From: Acidovorax radicis N35
Lineage (GTDB): Bacteria > Pseudomonadota > Gammaproteobacteria > Burkholderiales > Burkholderiaceae_C
Assembly: GCF_000204195.1 (NCBI RefSeq)
Contig: NZ_AFBG01000018.1
Span: 620,001 to 684,000, forward strand
Length of the DNA: 64,000 nucleotides
Direction of reading: 5' to 3'
Shown: one piece after another, positions 46,477 to 57,049 of the stretch
How positions within the stretch are numbered: the stretch's first letter is position 1
How the letters are laid out: each line of letters begins with the position of its first letter
Made by a program: the position numbers and the translations under genes
Notes under the pieces: generated by a model
Database searches by the model: none
What the model was told of the DNA's origin: nothing
What the model saw: the letters and a program-made list of their open reading frames with translations, nothing else

Positions 46477-49086
46477 TCAGTCGGACAACTCGCGCAGGAG
46501 CTCGGTTTCGATCTGGATCTGGCGGGCGTTGTTCTGCAGCTCGGGGCCCTGGATCAGGAACGTGTCTTCCACCCGCTCCCCCAGGGTACTGACCTTGGCC
46601 AGCTGCACGCTCAGGTGGTGCTGCGCCAGGATGCGGGCCACCAGGTAGAGCAAGCCCGCCCGGTCGCTGGCCGAGATGGCCAGCAGCCAGCGCTGCGCTT
46701 TCTCGTCGGGGCGCAGCGTGACGCGGGGTGCCACCGGAAAACTCTTGACCCGCCGCGAGACCCGCTTGCGTGCGGGTTCTGGCAACGGACCACCGGCCTC
46801 GATCACACGGACCAGATCGCTTTCGACCATGTGCGTCAGCTCCCGGTAGTGCCCGGGCTGGGAGGACGCCACCACCTGGAAAGTGTCGAGCGCGTAGCCG
46901 TTGTTCGCGGTGTGCACGCGCGCGTCCAGGATGGAGAAGCCCGCACGGTCGAAATAGCCGCAGATGCGTGCGAACAGGTCGGCCTGGTCGGCCGCATACA
47001 CCATGACCTGCAAGCCGTCGCCCGCGAGCGACTGGCGCGCACGCACCACAGGTTTTGTCGTGCCGACATGGCGCGAAAGGTGGCGCGTGTGCCAGGCGAT
47101 GTCGGCCGCTTCATGGCGCATGAAGTAGCTCACATCCAGCGTGGCCCACAGCGCCTTGTGCGCCTCGAAGGGCAGGGCGCTCAGGGCCAGCAGCACCAGC
47201 GCCTCGCGCTTGCGCGCCTCGATCTCGGCGGCAGCGTCGGGCGCGCGGCCGCCCAGGGTGCGTAAGGTGGCACGGTACAGGTCTTCGAGCAGCTTGCCCT
47301 TCCAGGCGTTCCAGACCTTGGGGCTGGTGCCGCGGATGTCGGCCACCGTGAGCAGGTACAACGCGGTGAGGTAACGCTCGTTGCCCACGCGCTGTGCAAA
47401 GGCGGCAATCACATCGGGGTCGCTCAGGTCTTCCTTCTGGGCGATGCGGCTCATCGAGAGGTGTTCGCTGACCAGGAACTCAATGAGCTTGGCGTCCTCG
47501 CGGTCCACGCCGTGCTGGCGGCAGAAGTGCCGCACCTCCACGGCGCCGATCTGCGAGTGGTCGCCTCCACGGCCTTTGCCGATGTCATGAAAGAGTGCGG
47601 CGATGTACAGAATCCACGGCTTGTCCCACCCGGCGGCCAGCTGTGAGCAGAAGGGGTATTCGTGCGCATGCTCGGCCATGAAGAACCGCCGCACGTTGCG
47701 CAGCACCATCAGGATGTGCTGGTCCACCGTGTAGACGTGGAACAGGTCGTGCTGCATCTGCCCCACGATGCCGCGAAACGCCCACAGGTAGCGCCCCAGC
47801 ACCGAGGTCTGGTTCATCAACCGCATGGCATGCGTGATGCCCGACGGTTGCTGGAGGATGCGCATGAAGGCCGCACGGTTGGCCGGGTCGCGGCGAAAGG
47901 CCCCGTCCATCACGCCACGCGCGTTGTACAGCGCGCGCAGGGTGCGGGCCGACAGGTCCTTGAGGCCCACCGTGGTCTGGTAGAGCAAAAAGGTTTCGAG
48001 GATGGCGTGTGGGTCACGCGTGTAGAGGTCGTCGCTGGCCACCTCGATGAGCCCGGCCTTTTCGAAAAACCGCTCGTTGATGGGGCGTGGCTCGTGCGTG
48101 GAGGGGTTCAGCCGCTCCTCGATGTTGAGCAACAGGATCTGGCTGAGCTGCGACACGGCCTTGGCCGCCCAGTAGTAGCGCCGCATCAGGCTCTCGCTCG
48201 CCCGCATGGGCAGGCGTGATCCGTCGGGCGCCTGCGAGCGGTAGCCGAACGACTCGGCCACGGCGGTCTGCAGGTCGAACACCAGACGATCCTCGTGCCG
48301 CCCAGCGGCTGCATGCAGGCGCGCGCGGATGAGGCACAGCACCGCCTCGTTGCGTTCGATCTGGCGCACTTCGAAGGCCGTGGCCATGCCGCTGGCGGCC
48401 AGTTCCTTCCAGTTGCGGCCCAGGCCCGCAGCCTGGGACACCCACAGGATCATCTGCAGGTCGCGCAGCCCGCCGGGCGACTCCTTGCAGTTGGGCTCCA
48501 GCGAGTAGGGTGTGTTCTCGTACTTGTTGTGGCGCTGGCGCATCTCCAGCGTCTTGGCCACCAGGAAGGCCTGCGGGTCCATCTGCGCGCGGTACTGCCG
48601 CTGGAACTCCTCGAACAACGCTGCATTGCCGCACACCAGGCGCGATTCGAGCAAGGAGGTCTGCACGGTGACATCGCCTGCACTTTCGGCCAGGCATTCG
48701 GCCACCGTGCGCACGCTGGAGCCAATCTCCAGCCCCGCATCCCAGCAACTGCCGATGAAGCCTTCGAGCTGGGTGCGCAGGGCGCTGCCCGCGTCGGGCG
48801 CTGCACCGTCGGGCATCAGCAGCAGCACATCGACATCCGAATAGGGAAAGAGCTGGTCGCGCCCGAACCCCCCCACCGCCACCAGCGCCATGTCGGCTGG
48901 CAGCTCGGCGCGCTGCCACAGGGTTTGCAGCAGGTGGCCGGCCAGTGTGGAGAGCTTGCGCAGCAATACACGGATGCCGCGCGTGGAGGCTCCCGTGGCC
49001 TTCATGGCAGCCAGCAGGGCGGCTTTGTCGTTGCGGTAGGCGTCCCGCAGGGCATGCACTTCAGGCAGGGCATGGATTTTGGTCAT
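46477..49086 (-). CDS. glnD: [Protein-PII] uridylyltransferase/uridylyl-removing enzyme
   Basis: An 869-residue sensor from ATG 49086 that uridylylates PII (GlnB at 29712) when glutamine is low and deuridylylates it when high. It has an N-terminal nucleotidyltransferase with GGFGRDQLFPYSDVDVLLL (about 70-88), an HD hydrolase domain with LFHDIGKGRGGDHS near 500, and two C-terminal ACT domains (starting near 690 and 795) that sense glutamine. Its length is typical. The ACT-rich end is complete. Confidence 0.96.
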   Translation of the reverse strand: MTKIHALPEVHALRDAYRNDKAALLAAMKATGASTRGIRVLLRKLSTLAGHLLQTLWQRAELPADMALVAVGGFGRDQLFPYSDVDVLLLMPDGAAPDAGSALRTQLEGFIGSCWDAGLEIGSSVRTVAECLAESAGDVTVQTSLLESRLVCGNAALFEEFQRQYRAQMDPQAFLVAKTLEMRQRHNKYENTPYSLEPNCKESPGGLRDLQMILWVSQAAGLGRNWKELAASGMATAFEVRQIERNEAVLCLIRARLHAAAGRHEDRLVFDLQTAVAESFGYRSQAPDGSRLPMRASESLMRRYYWAAKAVSQLSQILLLNIEERLNPSTHEPRPINERFFEKAGLIEVASDDLYTRDPHAILETFLLYQTTVGLKDLSARTLRALYNARGVMDGAFRRDPANRAAFMRILQQPSGITHAMRLMNQTSVLGRYLWAFRGIVGQMQHDLFHVYTVDQHILMVLRNVRRFFMAEHAHEYPFCSQLAAGWDKPWILYIAALFHDIGKGRGGDHSQIGAVEVRHFCRQHGVDREDAKLIEFLVSEHLSMSRIAQKEDLSDPDVIAAFAQRVGNERYLTALYLLTVADIRGTSPKVWNAWKGKLLEDLYRATLRTLGGRAPDAAAEIEARKREALVLLALSALPFEAHKALWATLDVSYFMRHEAADIAWHTRHLSRHVGTTKPVVRARQSLAGDGLQVMVYAADQADLFARICGYFDRAGFSILDARVHTANNGYALDTFQVVASSQPGHYRELTHMVESDLVRVIEAGGPLPEPARKRVSRRVKSFPVAPRVTLRPDEKAQRWLLAISASDRAGLLYLVARILAQHHLSVQLAKVSTLGERVEDTFLIQGPELQNNARQIQIETELLRELSD

Positions 49087-49177
49087 GGTCGTTGAGGGTC
49101 GCGCTGAAAAAGGGCCATGCAAAAAACCATGCAAGAGTTGTACGCGCCGGCTGGCGATGGGCCATCCGGCGCGCGGG

Positions 49178-49993
49178 TCAGGTCTTGGTCGCGGTCACAA
49201 ACGCCGGCAGCGGGGGGGAGCCTGCCGACAGCGTCATCACTTCATAGCCCGTCTCGGTGACCAGCACCGTGTGCTCCCACTGGGCCGACAGGCTGTGGTC
49301 CTTGGTCACGATGGTCCAGCCATCGTTGCTGAATTCCTTGACCTCGCGGCGGCCGGCGTTGATCATGGGCTCAATGGTGAAGACCATGCCGGGCACCAGC
49401 TCTTCGAGTGTGCCGGGGCGGCCGTAGTGCAGCACCTGGGGTTCTTCGTGGAATTTCTTGCCAATGCCGTGGCCGCAGAACTCGCGCACGATGGAAAAGC
49501 CCTGCCCTTCGGAAAACTTCTGGATCGCGTGGCCGATGTCGCCCAGGTGGGCACCTGGCTTGACCTGCACGATGCCATGCCACATGGCATCGAACGTGAT
49601 GGCCGACAGCCGCTTGGCGGCGATCGAGCATTCGCCAATCAGGTACATGCGGCTGTTGTCGCCATACCAGCCGTCCTTGGTGATGACCGTCACATCCACG
49701 TTGACGATGTCGCCCTTCTTGAGCGGCTTGTCGTTGGGGATGCCGTGGCACACCACATGGTTGACCGAGGTGCACAGCGAGGCCGGATAGGGCGGATAAC
49801 CCGGCGGTTGGTAGCCCACGGTGGCCGAGATGGTTCCCTGCTGGGCCATGCATTCGGCGCCCAAGCGGTCGATTTCCTTGGTGGTGATACCGGGCTTGAT
49901 GTGGGGGGCGATGTAGTCCAGCACTTCGGAGGCCAGGCGGCACGCAATGCGCATGCCGGCGATGTCCTCTGCGCTTTTGATGGTGATGCTCAT
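49178..49993 (-). CDS. map: Methionine aminopeptidase, type I
   Basis: A 271-residue dinuclear-metal enzyme that removes the initiator methionine. The metal and substrate motifs are NDKPLKKGDIVNVDVTVI (first Asp), DGWYGDNSR, GHGIGKKFHEEPQVLHYG and MVFTIEPMIN. ATG 49993 (MSITIKSAEDIAGMRIAC) is preferred over a longer frame overlapping the purL promoter. It is divergent from purL. The pair map and def in one window covers both N-terminal processing steps. Confidence 0.96.
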   Translation of the reverse strand: MSITIKSAEDIAGMRIACRLASEVLDYIAPHIKPGITTKEIDRLGAECMAQQGTISATVGYQPPGYPPYPASLCTSVNHVVCHGIPNDKPLKKGDIVNVDVTVITKDGWYGDNSRMYLIGECSIAAKRLSAITFDAMWHGIVQVKPGAHLGDIGHAIQKFSEGQGFSIVREFCGHGIGKKFHEEPQVLHYGRPGTLEELVPGMVFTIEPMINAGRREVKEFSNDGWTIVTKDHSLSAQWEHTVLVTETGYEVMTLSAGSPPLPAFVTATKT

Positions 49994-50129
49994 GCCTTGA
50001 TTATCCCATTGGCCCCCGCGCCGTGCAGGCGGCACGGCCTGGGCCGGTAAAATGGCGGGCTCCGGTCCTGGCTGCAAGCTGCTGGGCCGGGTCTCTGTCT
50101 ACCCCTCACACCCCCAACAGGCCGCTACC

Positions 50130-53100
50130 GTGACCTTGCACATGACCACGCTGGCGGGCGGCAACGCCCTCAGCACCTTCCGCGCCCAGCAACTTCAACC
50201 TGCCCTGGAGGCGATTCACCCCAAGATCAGTGGCATTGCGGCACGTTTTGTGCACTTGGTGGTGACCGACGCAGCCCCCACGGCGGCGGAACAAGAACGC
50301 CTGGCCGCGCTGCTGACCTATGGCGACTCGTACGCAGGCCCCGAGGACGGCGCCGTCCTCATCGTCACGCCCCGCCTGGGCACGCTGTCGCCCTGGGCCT
50401 CCAAGGCCACCGACATTGCGCGCAACTGTGGCATCGCCATCCGCCGCGTGGAGCGCATCACTGAATACCGCGTCAGCCTCAAATCGGGCCTGCTGGGCAA
50501 GACGCCCGAGCTGACCGCCGAGCAACTGGGCCAGGTCGCCGCCTTGCTGCACGACCGCATGACCGAATCGGTGGTGGCTGACCGCAGCGCTGCTGCCGCC
50601 CTGTTCACCGAACTGCAGCCCGCGCCCATGGAGCATGTGGACGTGCTGGCCGGTGGCCGCGCTGCCCTGGAGGCCGCCAACACCCGCTTTGGCCTGGCCT
50701 TGGCCGATGACGAAATCGACTACCTCGTGACCGCTTTCACGGGCCTCAAGCGCAACCCCACCGATGTGGAACTGATGATGTTCGCGCAGGCCAACAGCGA
50801 ACACTGCCGCCACAAAATCTTCAACGCCGAGTTCACCATCGACGGCGTGGCGCAGGACAAGAGCCTGTTCGGCATGATCCGCAACACCCACCAGCTGGCG
50901 CCCCAGCACACGGTGATCGCGTATTCGGACAACGCCTCGGTCATGGAGGGGCATCAGGTCGAGCGATTTGTGGCAAAAATGGCATCTAGCGCTTATCCAT
51001 CAAGCGCCAATAGCTATCAAAAAAGTAGCGTCACCCAGCATGTGCTGATGAAGGTGGAAACGCACAACCACCCCACGGCCATCTCGCCCTTCCCGGGTGC
51101 GTCCACCGGTGCAGGCGGCGAGATCCGCGACGAAGGCGCCACCGGCCGGGGCTCCAAGCCCAAGGCGGGCCTCACGGGCTTTACGGTGTCCAAGCTCTGG
51201 GGTAGCACGGTCGGCAAGCCCGAGCACATCGCCAGCCCGCTGCAGATCATGGTCGAGGGTCCCTTGGGCGGCGCGGCGTTCAACAACGAATTTGGCCGCC
51301 CCAACCTGAATGGCTACTTCCGCGAATACGAGCAGGAAGTCGCTGGTGTGCAGCGCGGCTACCACAAGCCCATCATGATCGCGGGCGGCGTGGGCGTGAT
51401 CGATGCCGAGCTGACGAAGAAGATCGAATTTCCTGCGGGCTCGTTGCTGATCCAGTTGGGCGGCCCGGGCATGCGCATCGGCATGGGCGGCAGCGCCGCC
51501 AGTTCCATGGCCACGGGTACCAACGCGGCCGAGCTGGACTTTGACTCGGTGCAGCGTGGCAACCCCGAGATCGAGCGCCGTGCGCAAGAGGTCATCAACC
51601 ATTGCTGGGCGCAGGGTACCGACAACCCCATCCTGGCCATCCACGACGTGGGCGCGGGCGGCCTCTCGAACGCCTTCCCAGAGCTGACCAACGATGCAGG
51701 CCGTGGCGCACGCTTCGATCTGCGTGCCGTGCAGCTCGAAGAATCGGGCATGGCGCCCAAGGAAATCTGGAGCAACGAGTCGCAAGAGCGTTACGTGCTG
51801 GCCATCGCGCCCGAGTCGTTGCCCCTGTTCCAGGCCTTCTGCGAGCGCGAACGCTGCCCGTTTGCCGTGATCGGCACGGCCACGGAAGAGCGCCAGCTGG
51901 TGCTGCACGACCCGGCCGCGACGGCCGACGACCAGAAGCTGCCCGTGGACATGCCGATGAACGTGCTGCTGGGCAAGCCGCCCAAGATGCACCGCGACGT
52001 GAAGACCGTGGTGCGCGAATTCGCACCGATGGACCTGACCGGCGTGCCGCTGCAAAAGGCCGTGATCGACGTGCTGGCCCACCCCACGGTGGCGTCCAAG
52101 CGCTTTCTCATCACCATTGGCGACCGCACGGTGGGCGGCCTGAGCCACCGCGACCAGATGGTGGGCCCCTGGCAAGTGCCCGTGGCCGATTGCGCCGTGA
52201 CTTTGGCCGATTACAAAGGCTTTGCCGGTGAGGCGATGAGCATGGGCGAGCGCACCCCGCTGGCCGCCATCAACGCCCCCGCCTCGGGCCGCATGGCCGT
52301 GGCCGAGGCGCTGACCAACTTGTTGGCCGCCCCGATTGAACTGCCCCGCGTGAAGCTCAGCGCCAACTGGATGGCCGCCTGTGGCGAGCCCGGCGAAGAC
52401 GCCGCGCTGTACGAAACCGTGAAGGCCGTGGGCATGGAGCTGTGCCCGGCCCTTGGCATCAGCATCCCCGTGGGCAAGGACAGCCTGTCCATGCGCACGC
52501 AGTGGAACGAAGGTTCGGACAAGAAAAAGGTCACATCACCCGTCAGCCTGATCGTGAGCGCGTTTGCCTCGCTGTCCGACGTGCGTGGCACGCTCACCCC
52601 CCAGCTCAATGCCACCGAGGCAGACACCACGCTGGTGTTGATCGACCTGGGCAAGGGCCAGAACCGCATGGGTGGCAGCATCCTGGGCCAGACGCTGGAG
52701 CAAAGCGGCGACGTGGTGCCCGATGTGGACGACCCGAAAGATCTGGTCAATCTCGTCAACGCCGTGAACGCGCTGCGCGCCAAGGGCCAGATCCTGGCTT
52801 ACCACGACCGCAGCGATGGCGGCCTGTTGGCTGCAGCGGCAGAAATGGCGTTTGCAGGCCACGTGGGCGTGGCGCTCAACGTGGACATGCTGGTGACCGA
52901 GGGCGACGGCATCAGCGACAGCCGCATGGAAACCGGCGACGCCAAGAACTGGGCGCAGCAGGTCAGCGCGCGCCGTGAAGAACTGACGCTCAAGGCACTG
53001 TTCAACGAAGAGCTGGGCGTGGTGCTGCAGGTGCGTACGGCCGAGCGCAACGATGTGATGCAGACTCTGCGCGAGCACGGCCTGTCCAAGTTCAGCCACT

Positions 53101-54137
53101 TTGTGGGCAAGACGCGCCCTGCGTCGTCCGAGATCGATGCTGGCAAGGGCGAGCTGCAGGTCTGGCGCGATGCCAAGTCCGTGTTCAGCGCCCCGTTGGC
53201 CGATCTGCACCAGGTGTGGGATGCGGTGAGCTGGAAGATCTGCCGGCAGCGCGACAACCCCGCCAATGCCGATGCCGAGCACGCCGCAGCGGGCGAGCCC
53301 ACCGACCCCGGCCTGCATGTGCACCTCACGTTCGACGCCACCGACAACGTGGCAGCGCCGTACTTGAATCTGTCCCGTCCCAAGGTTGCCATCCTGCGCG
53401 AGCAGGGCGTGAACTCGCACATTGAGATGGCCTACACGTTCACGGAAGCAGGCTTTGAGGCCTACGACGTGCACATGACCGACCTGCAGACTGGCCGCGT
53501 GAAGCTTGAAGACTTCAAGGGCGTGGTCGCCTGTGGTGGCTTCAGCTATGGCGACACGCTGGGTGCGGGCATTGGCTGGGCGCGTTCCATCACCTTCAAC
53601 CCGGTGCTGGCCGCTCAGTTCCAGGGCTTCTTCGGCCGTTCCGACACCTTCGGCCTGGGCGTGTGCAACGGCTGCCAGATGTTTGCCGAGCTGGCTGACA
53701 TCATCCCCGGCGCGCAAGACTGGCCACGTTTCACCACCAACCAGAGCGAGCGCTTTGAGGCCCGCCTGTCGCTGGTGGAAGTGCTCGAATCACCCAGCCT
53801 GTTCCTGCAAGGCATGGCCGGCAGCCGCCTGCCGATTGCCGTGGCGCACGGCGAGGGGTATGCCAACTTCAAGTACCGGGGCAATGCCGATAAGGCGATT
53901 GCCGCCATGCGCTATGTGGACAACCACGGCCGCGCCACCGAGCAGTACCCGTTCAACCCCAACGGCAGCACGGGTGGCCTCACGGCCGTGACCACGGCCG
54001 ACGGCCGCTTTACCGCCATGATGCCGCACCCCGAGCGCGTTTTCCGCAATGTGCAGATGAGCTGGACCAGCGAAGACGCATCGCAATACAGCGCCTGGAT
54101 GCGCATCTGGCGCAATGCGCGCAAGTGGGTGGGGTGA
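50130..54137 (+). CDS. purL: Phosphoribosylformylglycinamidine synthase
   Basis: A 1335-residue single-chain (large type) purine synthesis enzyme. Start is GTG 50130 (encoding [11 protein letters not shown]), with ATG 50142 possible. After the N-terminal PurS-like part come the two AIRS-like synthetase halves ([33 protein letters not shown]-like [19 protein letters not shown]) and the C-terminal class I glutamine amidotransferase ([22 protein letters not shown]). Residues about 282-300 ([15 protein letters not shown]) are encoded by an inserted repeat A. Its convergent neighbour is the salicylate operon. Confidence 0.97.
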   Translation: MTLHMTTLAGGNALSTFRAQQLQPALEAIHPKISGIAARFVHLVVTDAAPTAAEQERLAALLTYGDSYAGPEDGAVLIVTPRLGTLSPWASKATDIARNCGIAIRRVERITEYRVSLKSGLLGKTPELTAEQLGQVAALLHDRMTESVVADRSAAAALFTELQPAPMEHVDVLAGGRAALEAANTRFGLALADDEIDYLVTAFTGLKRNPTDVELMMFAQANSEHCRHKIFNAEFTIDGVAQDKSLFGMIRNTHQLAPQHTVIAYSDNASVMEGHQVERFVAKMASSAYPSSANSYQKSSVTQHVLMKVETHNHPTAISPFPGASTGAGGEIRDEGATGRGSKPKAGLTGFTVSKLWGSTVGKPEHIASPLQIMVEGPLGGAAFNNEFGRPNLNGYFREYEQEVAGVQRGYHKPIMIAGGVGVIDAELTKKIEFPAGSLLIQLGGPGMRIGMGGSAASSMATGTNAAELDFDSVQRGNPEIERRAQEVINHCWAQGTDNPILAIHDVGAGGLSNAFPELTNDAGRGARFDLRAVQLEESGMAPKEIWSNESQERYVLAIAPESLPLFQAFCERERCPFAVIGTATEERQLVLHDPAATADDQKLPVDMPMNVLLGKPPKMHRDVKTVVREFAPMDLTGVPLQKAVIDVLAHPTVASKRFLITIGDRTVGGLSHRDQMVGPWQVPVADCAVTLADYKGFAGEAMSMGERTPLAAINAPASGRMAVAEALTNLLAAPIELPRVKLSANWMAACGEPGEDAALYETVKAVGMELCPALGISIPVGKDSLSMRTQWNEGSDKKKVTSPVSLIVSAFASLSDVRGTLTPQLNATEADTTLVLIDLGKGQNRMGGSILGQTLEQSGDVVPDVDDPKDLVNLVNAVNALRAKGQILAYHDRSDGGLLAAAAEMAFAGHVGVALNVDMLVTEGDGISDSRMETGDAKNWAQQVSARREELTLKALFNEELGVVLQVRTAERNDVMQTLREHGLSKFSHFVGKTRPASSEIDAGKGELQVWRDAKSVFSAPLADLHQVWDAVSWKICRQRDNPANADAEHAAAGEPTDPGLHVHLTFDATDNVAAPYLNLSRPKVAILREQGVNSHIEMAYTFTEAGFEAYDVHMTDLQTGRVKLEDFKGVVACGGFSYGDTLGAGIGWARSITFNPVLAAQFQGFFGRSDTFGLGVCNGCQMFAELADIIPGAQDWPRFTTNQSERFEARLSLVEVLESPSLFLQGMAGSRLPIAVAHGEGYANFKYRGNADKAIAAMRYVDNHGRATEQYPFNPNGSTGGLTAVTTADGRFTAMMPHPERVFRNVQMSWTSEDASQYSAWMRIWRNARKWVG
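50975..51028 (+). repeat. Dispersed repeat A, copy 11, inside purL
   Basis: It contains TCTAGCGCTTATCCATCAAG, CGCCAATAGCTATC and AAAAAAGTAG, read in frame just before the conserved VETHNHPTA block. Confidence 0.93.
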
Positions 54138-54202
54138 TGTGGCCTGAGGCACCCTGCGGCGCAGGTTGCCCACTGCCAGCCTACCTGCGATGAATGCTTC
54201 TT

Positions 54203-54532
54203 TCAGGTGGATGAAATGCCCACCTGAAGGAACACACGGCCCCCATCAATGCGCACAGGGTAGCACGTCAGCGGGGCCGTGACCGGAGCACAGGTGGGCT
54301 GGCCATCGCGGACATCAAACTTCCCCTGGTGCAGGGGGCACTCGATTTCATGGCCGTCCAGAAAGCCATCGCAAAGACGCGCATGCCCGTGCGTGCAGAT
54401 GTTGTCGGTCGCAAAAACACTTCCGGCAACCTTGTACAGGGCAATGCTGCGCTCACCCACCTGCAATCCGATGACATCGTCTTCGGGTACTTCGGCCTCG
54501 CTGGCGGCGTCAATCCAGGATGATTCGTTCAT
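54203..54532 (-). CDS. nagAb: Rieske ferredoxin of salicylate 5-hydroxylase
   Basis: A 109-residue Rieske [2Fe-2S] protein. Ligands are Cys46-His48 (ICTHGH) and Cys65-His68 (CPLHQGKF). It passes electrons from the NagAa-type reductase to the NagGH oxygenase. The last gene of the nag operon, it starts 6 bases before the end of the small subunit gene. The hairpin TTTCAGGTGG/CCACCTGAAGG at its end has no T-run on this strand. Confidence 0.87.
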   Translation of the reverse strand: MNESSWIDAASEAEVPEDDVIGLQVGERSIALYKVAGSVFATDNICTHGHARLCDGFLDGHEIECPLHQGKFDVRDGQPTCAPVTAPLTCYPVRIDGGRVFLQVGISST

Positions 54533-54538
54533 GGCGGT

Positions 54539-55027
54539 TCAGATGGGATAGATGATGGAGTTCGGGATCATTTCGCTGTCGTACACGCAAATGCGCGTTG
54601 CAAACTTGAGCCCTGCAGGGGTGCGTTCGATCACGTCGAGATACCGCCCCACGTTGAACACTGTCGATTCGCGCGAGAGCTTGGTGCGAAACACTGCGTA
54701 GTTCGCCTCTGCCTCGAAGCGGTTTTCACTGGCTACGAGGACCACAGGCGCGCCCACCACATGGCGTTGGTAGTAGGGGTCATGGAACAGGGTTTCCCGG
54801 ATGCCGTACACACGGTCCTTGAGCATCCCCTTGCTTTCAAACAGGAGCGTTGCCAATGGAAATCCGCGCTCGTGGTTCTCGCGGGGCACCAGCTTGTAGA
54901 TGCAGTCGTCCGTGAAAAACTCGGGCCACAAATCCCAGTCGCCAGAGTCCACAGCCAGTGCGTACTCTGCATACAGGCGCGATATGGCCAGGTAGTCATC
55001 AAAGTGAATGTGGGGGGCGGCGCTCAT
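54539..55027 (-). CDS. nagH: Salicylate 5-hydroxylase small oxygenase subunit
   Basis: A 162-residue protein with the NTF2-like fold of ring-hydroxylating dioxygenase beta subunits (YLAISRLYAEYALAVDSGDWDLWPEFFTDDCIYKLVPRENHERG). It has a structural role in the oxygenase hexamer. It follows the large subunit gene with a three-base gap. Confidence 0.88.
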   Translation of the reverse strand: MSAAPHIHFDDYLAISRLYAEYALAVDSGDWDLWPEFFTDDCIYKLVPRENHERGFPLATLLFESKGMLKDRVYGIRETLFHDPYYQRHVVGAPVVLVASENRFEAEANYAVFRTKLSRESTVFNVGRYLDVIERTPAGLKFATRICVYDSEMIPNSIIYPI

Positions 55028-55029
55028 GG

Positions 55030-56289
55030 TCAGGCCTCCATCACTTCACGCCAGTACGCATACATTCCGCGAATCAGCGTTTCGGTCACCATGTGGTCGG
55101 TGTTTTCCACGGTCTTTCCCCCCAACTCCGCCAAGGTGCGGTGGTACGGCTTGCTTTCAAAGCCTTGCTGGGAAAATTCGATCACTTCCCCGTCGTCTGC
55201 GGAGACGAACCCGGCAGGGCCGAACAAGTTGGCCTGTCGCAGACGGCGCTGCGTCATCTCGTCGGTGTCATCCTCAAAGCCGAAGTGCGTCCACACAAAG
55301 TCGAAGGCGCCGTGGCCATCCGGCTGGATGTGCCGGGTGGAGACGCTGTTGACCTGCTGCTGAAGGATGACGCTGGGAAACACCGTCATCATGACGGCGG
55401 TGGGGCCACCCCACCAGGGCTCTGGCACGATGTCGAGAAACCGGGGATCGTGCAGCTGCATGCTTTCCTTGAAGCTGGACACCTGAGTGACCTGGTCGGC
55501 TTTTCCGGCCTGCCCCCGCGTCGAGATCATGGCGGCATGCCGATGGCGCGCATCCATCTTCAGCTCACTTTTGTTGTCCGCCCGCCAGAGGCCAAAGGTC
55601 ACAAACCAGGTGTGCAGCAAACCAGGGTGGTAGGGGTCCTTGATGTTCTCCTGCATGAGCTTCCAGTTGCCTGGAATGCGCTGGCGGTTGTAGCCGAGAA
55701 TTTTCAATTGCCGGCCGTTGAAGAGCCGGTCGAAGTACGAGAGGATCTCCGGCCCCAGGAAGTCTTCGAGCGACTCGATGTTGTGGTCGAAGCTGGCAAA
55801 CACGACGCCACCACGGGTTGCCACTTTCAGCTTGTTCAGGCCGTGGTCCGCTGTCTGGAAATCAGCGGGCATGCCGCCGTTGACCTTTCCATCCTGCTTG
55901 ACACCACGGCGAAACGGGACCCCCTGAAGATCCCCTTGCAGGGTATAGCTCCACTGGTGGTACGGGCACACAAAATCTTTCTTGTTGCCATGGCGCTCGC
56001 GGCAAAACTGCATTCCGCGATGGGCGCATACGTTCTCGACGACGTGGATGCCATCCGCGTCGCGCACCATGAGGACCGAACGTTCACCCACCACCGTGCG
56101 CTTGAAGTCACCAACCTTCGGAACCTCGGCTTCCAAACCGACGTAGTTCCAATGCCGCTGGTAGAAAAAGCGTTCAAGCTCCTTCTTGTGCAGGTCGTCG
56201 TCGGTGTAGGCCATGAAGGGAATTCGGCTGCTTCCCTCGGTTTCCCATCGCATCTGGGCGGGGAAGACTTCATTTTCCGGTGTGCTCAT
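55030..56289 (-). CDS. nagG: Salicylate 5-hydroxylase large oxygenase subunit
   Basis: A 419-residue Rieske non-haem iron oxygenase subunit. The [2Fe-2S] site is Cys88-His90 (VCAHRG) and Cys108-His111 (CPYHQW). The mononuclear iron facial triad is in ENIKDPYHPGLLHTWF. With the small subunit, ferredoxin and reductase it hydroxylates salicylate to gentisate. The assignment to salicylate rests on overall resemblance to NagG and on gentisate genes in the same operon; another 2-hydroxybenzoate is possible. Confidence 0.88.
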   Translation of the reverse strand: MSTPENEVFPAQMRWETEGSSRIPFMAYTDDDLHKKELERFFYQRHWNYVGLEAEVPKVGDFKRTVVGERSVLMVRDADGIHVVENVCAHRGMQFCRERHGNKKDFVCPYHQWSYTLQGDLQGVPFRRGVKQDGKVNGGMPADFQTADHGLNKLKVATRGGVVFASFDHNIESLEDFLGPEILSYFDRLFNGRQLKILGYNRQRIPGNWKLMQENIKDPYHPGLLHTWFVTFGLWRADNKSELKMDARHRHAAMISTRGQAGKADQVTQVSSFKESMQLHDPRFLDIVPEPWWGGPTAVMMTVFPSVILQQQVNSVSTRHIQPDGHGAFDFVWTHFGFEDDTDEMTQRRLRQANLFGPAGFVSADDGEVIEFSQQGFESKPYHRTLAELGGKTVENTDHMVTETLIRGMYAYWREVMEA

Positions 56290-56313
56290 CGCTATCTCCT
56301 TCGCTGCTTTTTC

Positions 56314-57009
56314 TCAGGCTTCGACAGTGACGGTGATGGCCGACAGGCCATCGATTTCGCCATGCATCACGTCTCCCCGCACCACGGCGTTCACGCCCTC
56401 GGGAGTGCCCGTCATGATCAAGTCCCCGGGCTCCAGGGCTTCGTACTGGGACAGATAGGCGATGCACTCCTCGACAGACCAGATCAAGAGACCGACATCC
56501 GAGGACTGCCGTACCGCACCATTGACGCTGACGCGGATGGCACCGTGAGGGACCTGTCCGTGGGATGTGGCTGGAGTGATAGCGCCGATCGGTGCAGACT
56601 GGGAAAACGACTTGCCAAACTCCCATGGACGCCCTTTGTCACGGGCTTCCAGTTGGAGGTCGCGGCGCGTCATGTCCAGACCCACGGCGTACCCAAAGAC
56701 GTGTTCGTATGCCCGGTCTTGTGCAATGTCACGCCCGCCCTTGCCGATCGCCACGACGAGTTCAATCTCATGGTGAAAGTTAGTCGTCTTGGGTGGATAG
56801 GGGATGGTTGCAGGCATCGAGGCATCGACCGCGGCATTGGCAGGCTTCATGAAGAAGAACGGGGGGTCGCGGTCAGGGTCCTTGCCCATCTCACGGGCAT
56901 GCGCTGCGTAGTTGCGGCCCACGCAGAAAATCCGGTGGACCGGAAATCGCTCAGGCTGCCCTTGAATGGACAACGAAGGAACAGCGGCGGGAGCTATGGC
57001 GAAGGACAT
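56314..57009 (-). CDS. nagK: Fumarylpyruvate hydrolase (FAH family)
   Basis: A 231-residue fumarylacetoacetate-hydrolase-family protein with the metal/active-site elements FCVGRNYAAHAREMG, FHHEIELVVAIG, and GDLIMTGTPEGVNAVVRGD. It would split fumarylpyruvate into fumarate and pyruvate. It sits between the gentisate dioxygenase and the oxygenase large subunit genes, with short gaps on both sides. No maleylpyruvate isomerase gene accompanies it. Confidence 0.88.
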   Translation of the reverse strand: MSFAIAPAAVPSLSIQGQPERFPVHRIFCVGRNYAAHAREMGKDPDRDPPFFFMKPANAAVDASMPATIPYPPKTTNFHHEIELVVAIGKGGRDIAQDRAYEHVFGYAVGLDMTRRDLQLEARDKGRPWEFGKSFSQSAPIGAITPATSHGQVPHGAIRVSVNGAVRQSSDVGLLIWSVEECIAYLSQYEALEPGDLIMTGTPEGVNAVVRGDVMHGEIDGLSAITVTVEA

Positions 57010-57049
57010 GGGGTGAGTCTTTCAAGGCAAAGTGGGAAATGGCAGGACT

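Noticed and set aside
51000-52175. Minus-strand open frame opposite purL
   Set aside because: Shadow frame; composition is His/Gly/Arg-rich and no family is visible.
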